Position numbers and translations under genes: made by a program. The notes below the pieces were generated by a model that made no database searches, was not told the DNA's origin, and saw nothing but the letters and a program-made list of their open reading frames with translations. Below, piece by piece: positions 1-6,980 of a stretch of DNA of 10,542 nucleotides. Each line of letters opens with the position of its first letter. Positions within the stretch are counted from its first letter, which is position 1. The DNA is taken from positions 1 through 10,542 of the forward strand of contig JBGSKO010000133.1 in the NCBI GenBank assembly GCA_041741155.1, given 5' to 3'. This DNA comes from M3007 sp041741155 (GTDB taxonomy: Bacteria; Bacteroidota; Bacteroidia; Chitinophagales; Saprospiraceae).

Positions 1-520
1 AGCCCGAGCGGCGACACCAAATCGTCGTGCGACTATGCAAACCAAACGGCTATTGATGCGGCGTTTGCGGCTTGGGTATCCGCTCAGACGACTGCGATCA
101 ACGCCGGTGGCGGCTGCTCGCCCTCGATTGATGACGACGCCACGTCGGCAGGCCCGACACATTGCACGGGTGGCGCTATTGAGGTGACGTGGACGATCAC
201 GGATGTTTGTGAGACGGAAACCTTGAAGGCAACGTGGACGCTGGATGCAGCGCCTGCATTGACCTACAATAGCCCGAGCGGCGATACGAAATCGTCGTGC
301 GACTATGCAAACCAAACGGCTGTTGATGCGGCGTTTGCGGCTTGGGTATCCGCCCAGACGACTGCAATTAATGCCGGTGGCGGCTGCTCGCCCTCGATTG
401 ATGACGACGCCCCGTCGGCAGGCCCGACGCATTGCACGGGTGGCGCTATTGAGGTGACGTGGACGATCACGGATGTTTGCGAGACGGAAACTTTGAAGGC
501 AACGTGGACGCTGGATGCAG
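1..520 (+). repeat. 270-bp in-frame tandem repeat (one full and one nearly full copy)
   Basis: Bases 1-250 and 271-520 match at 239 of 250 positions. Each unit encodes 90 residues containing 'CGGAIEVTW'-type strands (here C-T-G-G-A-I-E-V-T-W) and the helix-like 'DAAFAAWVSAQT'. Nine of the eleven differences are synonymous; the other two change I to V and T to P. The second copy diverges after 'LDAA'. The array touches the window edge, so more copies upstream are likely. The unit resembles the HYR-like repeats with C-G-G-S-T-T-V-T-W signatures seen in other Bacteroidota surface proteins. Confidence 0.95.
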
Positions 521-3500
521 CCATTCCCTCTGAATTAGTTGGTTGCTCCGGTAACATGAATGCCCAAACCAGCGACGACGGTACAGGTGACTGCGCCACA
601 GATATCTCTTGGAATCATCCAACTGTAAATCCTGCGTGTGGAAATATAACATTGATCATGCGCATAGACGGTAACCCGATGGCGGTAACGCCTGGGGCTT
701 CGTTTACCGATAATTTCGGGAAAGGCACTTACATGGTAGAGTACGAATTGGTGGATGGCTGTGGCAATATGGACGATTGCTCGTTCTCCATTATCGTGGA
801 AGACGACGAAGCTCCGGCCATCACCTGTCAGGACATTACCGTTTCCTTGGACGACGACGGCATGTACACCATTGCCAATAACGAAGCCTTGGTCAGTCTC
901 TCCGATAACTGCGGCAGTTCCAACGGCCCATTCACGGTGGGTGGCCCGAGCGTGCGTATGTTCGACTGCGACGATGCCGGCCAGACCTTCTCTCGCACTA
1001 TGGTGTCCACAGACCCTAGTAGTAACCAAGGTTCCTGCACGTACAACGTAACCGTGGTGGACGATAAAGCGCCGACGATCACGTGTCAAGATATTACAAT
1101 CTCCTTGGACAACAATGGTGTTTACACCATCGCCAATAACGAAGCCTTGGTCAGTCTCTCCGATAACTGTGACTTCAACGGACCGTTCACGGTGGGCGGC
1201 CCGAGCGTGCGTATGTTCGACTGCGACGATGCCGGCCAAACCTTCTCCCGCACGATGGTGTCCACGGACCCCAGTAGTAACCAAGGTTCCTGCACGTACA
1301 ACGTGACCGTGGTAGATGATATGGCGCCGACGCTTGTCGGCACATTGCCGACAGACGAAACAGGTATGAATCTATGCTACAGCGCGATCCCTGTGGGTCC
1401 GAGCGAGAGCGACATAGCGGCGCTCTACACGGACAACTGCGGCACGGTGAACGTGACGAAGTCTGGCACACCAACGGGCGACGACTGCTTGTGGAGCGTG
1501 ACCTATGCCTACGATATAGTTGACGGTTACACGAACGCTGCAGCCCAGGTGACGGTGACGTACAGCGGCGGCGACACGGAAGATCCGGCGCTGGTGAACG
1601 TCAACGTGGATTGCAGTTCGTTGAACATCGCGGGTGTAAACGAGTGCCTGAGTACAGCCCAGGCCTGGGATGCGACGCAATTGTATGACGACGTGAAAGC
1701 CCTGTACGGCGACAACTGCGACAACGACCTGTCGGTTACACTGGTGTCGAATGGAAACCAGCCTCCTCCGGTTCAAAACGACTGCTCGTGGAGCTTCACA
1801 TATCAATACATGATCGAAGACAACTGCGGCAACAGCGTGAACTGCACGGTAACGCGCAGCGGCAGCGATCAAACGCCACCTACGGCTGTCTGCAAAGAGA
1901 GTATTACGGTCTATCTTGATGAAGACGGCACGGCTTCTATTGAGCCGGAAGATGTAGATGACGGCAGCTATGATAATTGCAGCGGAACCGTATCGTTGAT
2001 CAGCGTAGAGCAAAATGATTTCGATTGCAGTGATAAAGGGTCGAGAATCGTTACCCTTACCGTGCAGGATGCCTGCGGTTGGACGAATACCTGTTTGTCA
2101 ACGGTTGAAATCCTGGATGATATTGATCCCGACGTGGTTTGTCCGACGAACCTGACGCGCAATGCTGATAATGGCACATGCAACTATACGGTAATTGGCG
2201 CCGAGTTTGAACCGACGTTTGACGATAATTGCCCGGGTTCTACAATTTCCAACGATTACAACAACAGCAGTTCATTGGCCGGCGTGGAGTTGCCTTCCGG
2301 CTCAACGACGATTGTTTGGACAGTTACCGACATGAGCAACAACACGGTTGAATGCAGTATCGTGGTGGTGGTAGGTGATGACGAATTGCCGACGATTGTT
2401 TGTCCGAATCCGGTTACGGTGAGTTGTGCTTCGAATGTTCCGGCTCCTGCGCCATCAACGGTAACTGCCAGCGATAACTGTGGTTCGGTAACGAAGTCAC
2501 ATCTGTTTACCACCCTGCCGTATGATGTCACGTGCGTAAATCGCTTCAAAGTCACGCGGTACTACCAGGTTATGGATGCATCGAACAACACGGCGAGCTG
2601 TTCGCAAGTCATCACGGTGTTCGACAACACCCAACCGGTGTTCACCTTTGTGCCGGCCAATGTGACGGTGCAATGCAACAGCATACCATCAGTAGGCACG
2701 CCTGTTGCTACGGACGGTTGCGGCGGCTTCGTGAACATCGCCTACAATGGCCAGGTGGTATCGAATGTCCTGTGCACGGACAAATACACCCTGACGCGCC
2801 AATGGACGGCGACGGATGCCTGCGGCAACATGCGTACGACTATGCAGGTTATCACGGTCATAGATTCGCAAAAACCCGTTTTTGTTAGTGTGCCGGCCAA
2901 CATTACGGTACAGTGCGATGCGATACCGGCCGTGACCAGTCCAACGGCTACGGACAACTGCGATCCGGACGTAGCGATCACGTACGTCGGTCAAACGCGC
3001 ACCAACGGAACTTGCTCGTACCGCTTCATGCTTACCCGTCGGTGGGTGGCTACAGACAACTGCGGCAACATGATGCCCATCTCACAACGCATAACCGTGG
3101 TGGATACCGGCAAACCTACGCTTGTCATACCATCCAATCAGTCCATCTCCTGCTCCGATCCAATTCCACCGGTCGGTGTGGCTACGGCTACCGACGGCTG
3201 CGATACGATGATGACGGCCGTTTACCTTGGACAATCCAGCGTGAGCGGCGCATGTCCGGGTAGTTACCAGATCAGACGTACCTGGCGTGCCACGGATGCC
3301 TGTGGAAACAGTACGGCTTCCACGCAAATAATACAGGTTTCAGACAATGGAGCGCCGGTATTTGTGACGGTACCTGGCCCGATTACGATCGAATGTACCG
3401 ATCCAATCCCGCCACTGGTGAACCCGACTGCATCGGATGCTTGCGGCGGCTATGTGCACATTACGTTCCTTGGCAATGCGCCCACTGGCAGCGGATGTGC

Positions 3501-3909
3501 GGCAGATTATACCATAACCCGCACCTGGCGTGCCGATGACCTTTGTGGCAATTCTGCACTGACGACGCAACTGATAACCGTGCTGGCTGCACCAGTTGCT
3601 CCACCGGGCGCAGACCGCGACCAGGAACAACTAAAAACGCAACAGGCAACACTCAAAACGATAAACCTGATGCCGAACCCGACGACCGACCGGGTCTGGA
3701 TTGATTTGGGTGCCTTCGCGGGCGAGTCTGTTCTCGTATCTATCTACGGCGATCTTGGTCAGTTGATCTGGGAACGCAAGGTGGAAGCGGTAGCCGACTT
3801 CAAACTGCCGGTAAACCTGCGCGAAGCGGGCGCTGCGGCCGGTTTATACACGGTTAGTGTGCGCAGTGGCGGAGCAGTGGTATCGAAGCGACTGGTATTG
3901 ATAGAGTAA
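1..3909 (+). CDS. Giant HYR-like modular surface protein with C-terminal T9SS sorting domain (5' end outside window)
   Basis: The frame is open from base 1 to a TAA at 3907-3909 (1302 residues visible). A GTG at 184 could serve as a start, but the frame and its repeats run through it unbroken, so the true start lies upstream. Modules in order: a 90-residue repeat (1-270, and again from 271), a bridging module (about 521-807), a near-identical HYR-like pair (808-1320), two modules with 'LY-D-NC' and 'C-W-S-[FV]-T-Y' signatures (about 1321-1875), two HYR-like modules (about 1876-2388), then five modules starting at prolines 2389, 2635, 2875, 3115 and 3355 with 'ATDxCG' and 'TRxW-ATDxCGN' cores. 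The last 82 residues (from 3661; 'MPNPTTD', 'GLYTVSV', 'KRLVLIE') are a type A T9SS sorting domain, which in this family is removed as the protein is anchored or released outside the cell. The paired cysteines fit an oxidising extracellular site. A role in adhesion or matrix formation is inferred. No catalytic domain is visible. The N-terminal signal peptide should lie upstream. Confidence 0.9.
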   Translation, partial: SPSGDTKSSCDYANQTAIDAAFAAWVSAQTTAINAGGGCSPSIDDDATSAGPTHCTGGAIEVTWTITDVCETETLKATWTLDAAPALTYNSPSGDTKSSCDYANQTAVDAAFAAWVSAQTTAINAGGGCSPSIDDDAPSAGPTHCTGGAIEVTWTITDVCETETLKATWTLDAAIPSELVGCSGNMNAQTSDDGTGDCATDISWNHPTVNPACGNITLIMRIDGNPMAVTPGASFTDNFGKGTYMVEYELVDGCGNMDDCSFSIIVEDDEAPAITCQDITVSLDDDGMYTIANNEALVSLSDNCGSSNGPFTVGGPSVRMFDCDDAGQTFSRTMVSTDPSSNQGSCTYNVTVVDDKAPTITCQDITISLDNNGVYTIANNEALVSLSDNCDFNGPFTVGGPSVRMFDCDDAGQTFSRTMVSTDPSSNQGSCTYNVTVVDDMAPTLVGTLPTDETGMNLCYSAIPVGPSESDIAALYTDNCGTVNVTKSGTPTGDDCLWSVTYAYDIVDGYTNAAAQVTVTYSGGDTEDPALVNVNVDCSSLNIAGVNECLSTAQAWDATQLYDDVKALYGDNCDNDLSVTLVSNGNQPPPVQNDCSWSFTYQYMIEDNCGNSVNCTVTRSGSDQTPPTAVCKESITVYLDEDGTASIEPEDVDDGSYDNCSGTVSLISVEQNDFDCSDKGSRIVTLTVQDACGWTNTCLSTVEILDDIDPDVVCPTNLTRNADNGTCNYTVIGAEFEPTFDDNCPGSTISNDYNNSSSLAGVELPSGSTTIVWTVTDMSNNTVECSIVVVVGDDELPTIVCPNPVTVSCASNVPAPAPSTVTASDNCGSVTKSHLFTTLPYDVTCVNRFKVTRYYQVMDASNNTASCSQVITVFDNTQPVFTFVPANVTVQCNSIPSVGTPVATDGCGGFVNIAYNGQVVSNVLCTDKYTLTRQWTATDACGNMRTTMQVITVIDSQKPVFVSVPANITVQCDAIPAVTSPTATDNCDPDVAITYVGQTRTNGTCSYRFMLTRRWVATDNCGNMMPISQRITVVDTGKPTLVIPSNQSISCSDPIPPVGVATATDGCDTMMTAVYLGQSSVSGACPGSYQIRRTWRATDACGNSTASTQIIQVSDNGAPVFVTVPGPITIECTDPIPPLVNPTASDACGGYVHITFLGNAPTGSGCAADYTITRTWRADDLCGNSALTTQLITVLAAPVAPPGADRDQEQLKTQQATLKTINLMPNPTTDRVWIDLGAFAGESVLVSIYGDLGQLIWERKVEAVADFKLPVNLREAGAAAGLYTVSVRSGGAVVSKRLVLIE
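808..1320 (+). repeat. Tandem pair of HYR-like modules, 258 and 255 bp
   Basis: Copy 1 is 808-1065 and copy 2 is 1066-1320, starting at 'EAP' and 'KAP'. They differ in length by one codon (NCGSSNGPF against NCDFNGPF). The last 48 codons of each (922-1065 and 1177-1320) encode identical residues, from 'NGPFTVGG' to 'VTVVDD', although 11 bases differ. The N-terminal part of the module carries several amino-acid changes. Confidence 0.95.
2389..3594 (+). repeat. Five diverged HYR-like modules, the last four at exact 240-bp spacing
   Basis: Module-initial prolines are encoded at 2389, 2635, 2875, 3115 and 3355. The last four are exactly 240 bp (80 codons) apart. The shared pattern is P-x-F-x-x-V-P-x-x-[IV]-T-[VI]-x-C, then A-T-D-x-C, then C-x-x-x-[YF]-x-[IL]-[TR]-R-x-W-x-A-x-D-x-C-G-N, then Q-x-I-x-V. 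Base identity between these modules is plainly lower than in the two 5' repeat pairs, so they look older. Confidence 0.85.
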
Positions 3910-3930
3910 TGAAGTTATGGGAGTATAAAT

Positions 3931-3974
3931 AAAAAACCGCCCCGGTCCTGACAACAGGATCGGGGCGGTTTTTT
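3931..3974. terminator. Bidirectional intrinsic terminator between convergent genes
   Basis: A 20-bp stem (3931-3950 pairing with 3955-3974, one G-U pair) closes a 4-base ACAA loop. The arm starts with six A and ends with six T, so either strand gives a GC-rich hairpin followed by a U tract. It lies 21 bp after the stop of the surface protein and 20 bp after the stop of the minus-strand serine hydrolase, and so can end both transcripts. Confidence 0.93.
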
Positions 3975-3994
3975 AAGTGGAAATTCCGAACGAC

Positions 3995-5671
3995 TTAGTT
4001 TATCCGTTTTCCCGGCATTTCAGCCCCTCCCTGAAACAGGATCATCTCTCCAATGCCGCCTTTTCCATCGGGTTTGAACTCAATTTCCGCATCCACAACT
4101 TTGAGGAAAAAACGCAGGTCGGACTTGGCGAACAATTCAAAACGGGATTGGCCCGTAGCCTGTGCGAATAACCGGGTCTGTTCCCTGGTGACGGCGATAG
4201 AAAAACCGGGGGCAAGGGCGTACTCGCCCACCAAACGTTCCAGTTGTGTTTCGGAGAGTTGTAACTCGGTTGGCGCTTCCGGAACGGTAATGCCGGTACG
4301 TGTCCAGTGTTCACCGGTTATGGAGCGGCTGTCGAGGGTGAGGCCTGTTACGGCGCCTCCGGCATCGCGCAGGAATGTGGCCTCGGTCAGGGCGTCGCTG
4401 AAGCGAAATTTATCCTTGGCCACGAGGCTCAGGTTGAACGTGCCACCGTTGATGCGCTGTGAAATCAATTGGCCATCGCCGGTGCGGATGATACGTTTTC
4501 CGCCCTCTGCATTTTCATAGGTGCCGACATAGGCCGTCAGGGCGTCGGCAGTTATGGGCAGTGCCTCGAACTGCAACAGATGGCCGGCGGCTAAAGCGGC
4601 CAGTTTGGCGGCTGTTCCGCCGGGGGAGTTACAATCGCAGTTGGTCAGGATAGCCACGCACACGTCTTCTTTGGACAGGTAGATCAGCGAGCTCAGGAAG
4701 CCGTGGATACCACCGTCGTGCTCAATAGTGGGACTGCCGAGAATATTGCCCATGATCCAGCCGTACCCGTAGCGGGTGTTGACGCCATTGGGCAGTATGT
4801 TCGGGGTGTGCGCTTTTTTGAGCAGGTCTTTGGATACCACTTTTCCGGCGTGTACGGCGCGGGTCCAGCGGTAGAGGTCCTCCACCGTGGATGCCAGCGA
4901 GCCGGCTGCGTAGGGCTGCGTCATGCTCACAATGGCTGCGGGCAGATATTTTCCATCCGCTTCCTGCTGGTAGCCATTGGCCCAGTTGGAGATGGGACGC
5001 GGTTTGTTTTCATAAAAAGAGGACTTCATGCCGGCGGGTTTGAATACTTTTTTGGTGATATACTCCGAGTATGACATTCCCGATGTTTTTTCGATGATGT
5101 AGCCCAGCAAGATGTAGCCGGAGTTGCTGTAGGCATATTGGGTGCCGGGATCAAAGTCCATAGGCTGGTCTTTGAAAAAATTAATCATTGCCTCGGGTGT
5201 AAAATCCTTTTCCTGAACAGCCGGCGTCCAGGAGGGCATATCTGTGTAGCTCTTGATTCCGGAAGTATGGTGCAACAGGTGCTCTACGGTGATCTTCTTT
5301 CCCTGTGTGGGGTAGTCGGGTATGAACCGGGTAATTTCGTCTTGCAGTGAAATTTTGCCCTGCTGTACCAGTTGCAAAATAGCCACGGCCGTAAACTGTT
5401 TGGTGACCGACCCGATGCGGAACACCATATCCGGCTTCAGGGGTGCTTTGTTGTCGAGGTCGTGTAGTCCAAAGGCTTTGTGGTAGATAATCTGATCGCC
5501 TTTGGCCACGAGCACTGCGCCGCCGGGACCGTCTGCGGGGAATGCATTGGCGCAAATCTTGTCGAATTCGGCGCTTAACGCGGCATTGGGCATTTGAGCA
5601 AAAGTGATCTGTGTGCCGGACAAAAGGAGATAGGCGCAAGTCAACAGGTTGAATTTCATTGTCATAGACAT
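3995..5671 (-). CDS. Secreted serine hydrolase, class C beta-lactamase/PBP-like fold, with two DUF3471-type C-terminal domains
   Basis: 558 residues. A signal peptide covers residues 1 to about 26, ending 'TFAQ', so the enzyme should act in the periplasm or be exported. The beta-lactamase-related domain spans about 30-365. It has the catalytic S-x-x-K motif S88-V-T-K91 in 'FRIGSVTKQFT', the Y-S-N motif at 181-183, and 'EHDGGIHGF' (H318-D-G320) in place of the K-T-G box, as is usual for esterase- or peptidase-like members. Two C-terminal beta domains follow (about 372-460 and 473-558), each opening with 'YVGTYE' or 'LVGEYA', typical of DUF3471-like modules. These proteins cleave D-amino-acid peptides, esters or amides. 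The substrate here cannot be read, and antibiotic resistance should not be assumed. Three in-frame ATGs (5671, 5665, 5659) compete; starting at 5659 ('MKFNLL') also leaves an intact signal peptide. It lies 15 bp after the TIR gene, probably on the same transcript. Confidence 0.92.
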   Translation of the reverse strand: MSMTMKFNLLTCAYLLLSGTQITFAQMPNAALSAEFDKICANAFPADGPGGAVLVAKGDQIIYHKAFGLHDLDNKAPLKPDMVFRIGSVTKQFTAVAILQLVQQGKISLQDEITRFIPDYPTQGKKITVEHLLHHTSGIKSYTDMPSWTPAVQEKDFTPEAMINFFKDQPMDFDPGTQYAYSNSGYILLGYIIEKTSGMSYSEYITKKVFKPAGMKSSFYENKPRPISNWANGYQQEADGKYLPAAIVSMTQPYAAGSLASTVEDLYRWTRAVHAGKVVSKDLLKKAHTPNILPNGVNTRYGYGWIMGNILGSPTIEHDGGIHGFLSSLIYLSKEDVCVAILTNCDCNSPGGTAAKLAALAAGHLLQFEALPITADALTAYVGTYENAEGGKRIIRTGDGQLISQRINGGTFNLSLVAKDKFRFSDALTEATFLRDAGGAVTGLTLDSRSITGEHWTRTGITVPEAPTELQLSETQLERLVGEYALAPGFSIAVTREQTRLFAQATGQSRFELFAKSDLRFFLKVVDAEIEFKPDGKGGIGEMILFQGGAEMPGKRIN

Positions 5672-5686
5672 ATTTGAGTGTGAAAA

Positions 5687-6433
5687 CTATTCTGTCCTTG
5701 GTGGTACTTCCTCGGGCGGTTGCACCGGATTTTCGCGGGGATAACGCTCCGGCAGCGGCTGGTAGGGCAAGGATTCCGGAGCGTACATGTGGTACATCCG
5801 CGGGGCACAACCACTCAGGTACCAGCTGGTGACCATGTAAAAAATACTGAACAGGAGTACCAGACCGGCCCAACCGGGTATTGGTTTCAGAGTGGGCGCG
5901 CCGGGTGCCAGCCGTTCTGGCCGTAAAAATTCATCAAGGGGCAGGCCAATACGGTGGTGTTCCTCCATCCAGTTGCGCCGCAATTCTTGCACGATGCTCT
6001 CCAGTTGGCCCACCAATTCCCGATAGCCGGCGTCATCGGGCTTCCATTCGGAAAGCGTTTTTAGGCCGCCAACAGGGTTAAAACTAGCCAATACGGGGTG
6101 CTTTTTCCAATGGGAGGGCGCTGCCAAAATAGGGAAAATGCGCACGTATTTGTCCCCGAACTCCTTTTGCCGCGCCACTGCCCGCGGCAGCTCTTCCTGG
6201 TCAATGTATCCGGTGCTCAGGGATTTTGGAGAAGTTAGAAACAGGTAGATATGGGCTTGCTCCAGGTTATCCAGCATACTATCCCACTGGTACAGCATCT
6301 TGGCGCCGGGCAAGGGCATGGGGTTGTGCCAGATATGCAGGAAGTACTTCTCCTGCAAGGGCTTGAGCCACTTGAGCAGCGTATCCAGATACGGTTTGTC
6401 GGCCGGTGCGTAGGAGATGTAGAGGCGGAGCAT
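5687..6433 (-). CDS. TIR-domain (TIR_2-like) protein with one C-terminal membrane segment
   Basis: 248 residues from the ATG at 6433. Residues 3 to about 150 look like a bacterial TIR domain: 'LYISYAPADKPYLDTLL' (strand A and helix A), 'LHIWHN' followed by the 'PLPGA' loop (BB-loop region), 'AHIYLFLTSPKSLSTGYI' (strand D), then E80/E81 in 'YIDQEELPRA', where the catalytic glutamate of NAD-cleaving TIR domains is expected, and 'VRIFPILAAPSHW'. A hydrophobic stretch at about 187-207 (W188 to L207) is a single membrane helix, followed by a proline-rich tail of about 40 residues. The frame runs upstream to 6685, but I start at 6433. The TIR fold begins there, the extension would encode low-complexity PETLQPE/PSNQKP-type sequence from a DNA repeat, and a promoter lies inside the extension. 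Role unknown: NADase effector, scaffold or sensor are all possible. It probably heads an operon with the serine hydrolase. Confidence 0.82.
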   Translation of the reverse strand: MLRLYISYAPADKPYLDTLLKWLKPLQEKYFLHIWHNPMPLPGAKMLYQWDSMLDNLEQAHIYLFLTSPKSLSTGYIDQEELPRAVARQKEFGDKYVRIFPILAAPSHWKKHPVLASFNPVGGLKTLSEWKPDDAGYRELVGQLESIVQELRRNWMEEHHRIGLPLDEFLRPERLAPGAPTLKPIPGWAGLVLLFSIFYMVTSWYLSGCAPRMYHMYAPESLPYQPLPERYPRENPVQPPEEVPPRTE

Positions 6434-6440
6434 GGGATGT

Positions 6441-6514
6441 AGAGGTTTCTGGTTTGGGGGTTTCTGGTTGGAAGGTTTGGGGGTTTCTGGTTGGAGGGTT
6501 TCTGGTTTCTGGTT
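6441..6514 (-). repeat. AACC-phased 7/8-bp tandem repeat in the leader of the TIR gene
   Basis: On the minus strand, ten successive units of 7 or 8 bases each begin with AACC: five are AACCAGA, and the others are AACCCTCC, AACCCCCA (twice), AACCTTCC and AACCTCT. The array fills exactly 74 bp and ends 7 bp before the proposed TIR start codon. It also shows a longer period of 22-23 bp. It is strongly strand-asymmetric (A/C on the transcribed leader) and would be mostly unstructured RNA. Confidence 0.85.
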
Positions 6515-6573
6515 GGAGGGTAAAATGCAGTGGCGCGGAAGGTTGTGCGGAAATGGAACGCCGAGAGAACGCA

Positions 6574-6607
6574 CAAACGTAGCAATTTCATCTTGGTTTG
6601 GTAACAA
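6574..6607 (-). promoter_or_regulatory. Bacteroidota-type promoter for the TIR/serine hydrolase operon
   Basis: On the minus strand, TACGTTTG (6581 down to 6574) matches the -7 consensus TAnnTTTG exactly. A TTG (6607 down to 6605) lies 23 bases upstream, at the long end of the spacing range for Bacteroidota primary-sigma promoters. Transcription would start near 6567, giving a leader of about 130 bases that contains the AACC repeat. This is a sequence match only. Confidence 0.55.
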
Positions 6608-6671
6608 TAGGGTAGGGGACAGGGTAAAAGCATCAAAACAGTGATGTCTTGATTTACTCCCCGCTTGCTTC

Positions 6672-6685
6672 TTGATCAATATCAC
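6672..6685 (+). promoter_or_regulatory. Probable FNR/CRP-family operator upstream of the cbb3 operon
   Basis: TTGATCAATATCAC matches the FNR consensus TTGAT-N4-ATCAA at 9 of 10 fixed positions; only the last base differs. Its centre is about 84 bp before the ccoS start. With the usual class II position (-41.5), transcription would begin near 6720, where TACCGAAA (6712-6719) could stand in for a weak -7 element; its TA matches but TTTG does not. Control of a high-affinity oxidase by an oxygen-sensing FNR-type activator is well established in other phyla; its use here is inference. Confidence 0.55.
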
Positions 6686-6762
6686 CCCTGCGCCTGATAG
6701 CCGTCATCCGCTACCGAAACGGCCTCGCCGGATCTTGTGCCGAAATTCAGCTAAAACAGATC

Positions 6763-6948
6763 ATGGAAATCATTTTTGTCCTCATTCTTATCAGTCTGGT
6801 TGTGGCCGTCGGTTTTTTGTTGGCATACCTGTGGGCTACCAAATCGGGACAGTTTGACGATGATTACACACCTTCCGTGCGGATGCTTTTTGACGATGAA
6901 TTAGTTGATAATCAGATAGCTGAAGAAGAAAAATCCACGCATAAATAA
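6763..6948 (+). CDS. ccoS: CcoS, cbb3-type cytochrome oxidase assembly protein
   Basis: 61 residues, a normal length for CcoS. One N-terminal membrane helix (about 3-25) is followed by the family signature 'WATKSGQFDD' (W24 to D33) and 'RMLFDDE' (R40 to E46), then a short acidic tail. CcoS is needed for putting haem b and the Cu(B) cofactor into CcoN in other bacteria. It is the first gene of the operon, 32 bp ahead of ccoNO. The copper-ATPase gene ccoI, often found just upstream, is absent: the next gene leftwards is the divergent TIR gene. Confidence 0.93.
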   Translation: MEIIFVLILISLVVAVGFLLAYLWATKSGQFDDDYTPSVRMLFDDELVDNQIAEEEKSTHK

Positions 6949-6980
6949 AACGATACTCGCAACTCAGTTCTAACTAGCTT

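Noticed and set aside
535..1284. 249-residue minus-strand open frame
   Set aside because: Lies wholly antisense to the repeat-bearing surface protein, and its own repeats mirror those modules; no recognisable domain.
1..1320. CRISPR array suggested by regular repeats
   Set aside because: Units are 255-270 bp, in frame and protein-coding, with no short repeat/spacer pattern.
5630..5665. Lipoprotein signal in the serine hydrolase (LLTC near residue 12)
   Set aside because: The cysteine sits too early, before the hydrophobic core ends, and T precedes it; the 'TFAQ' end fits an ordinary signal peptide better.
6434..6685. 84-residue N-terminal extension of the TIR protein (in-frame start at 6685)
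   Set aside because: It is low-complexity sequence derived from the AACC repeat plus the promoter region. The TIR fold begins at the ATG at 6433, and the promoter-like site lies inside the extension.
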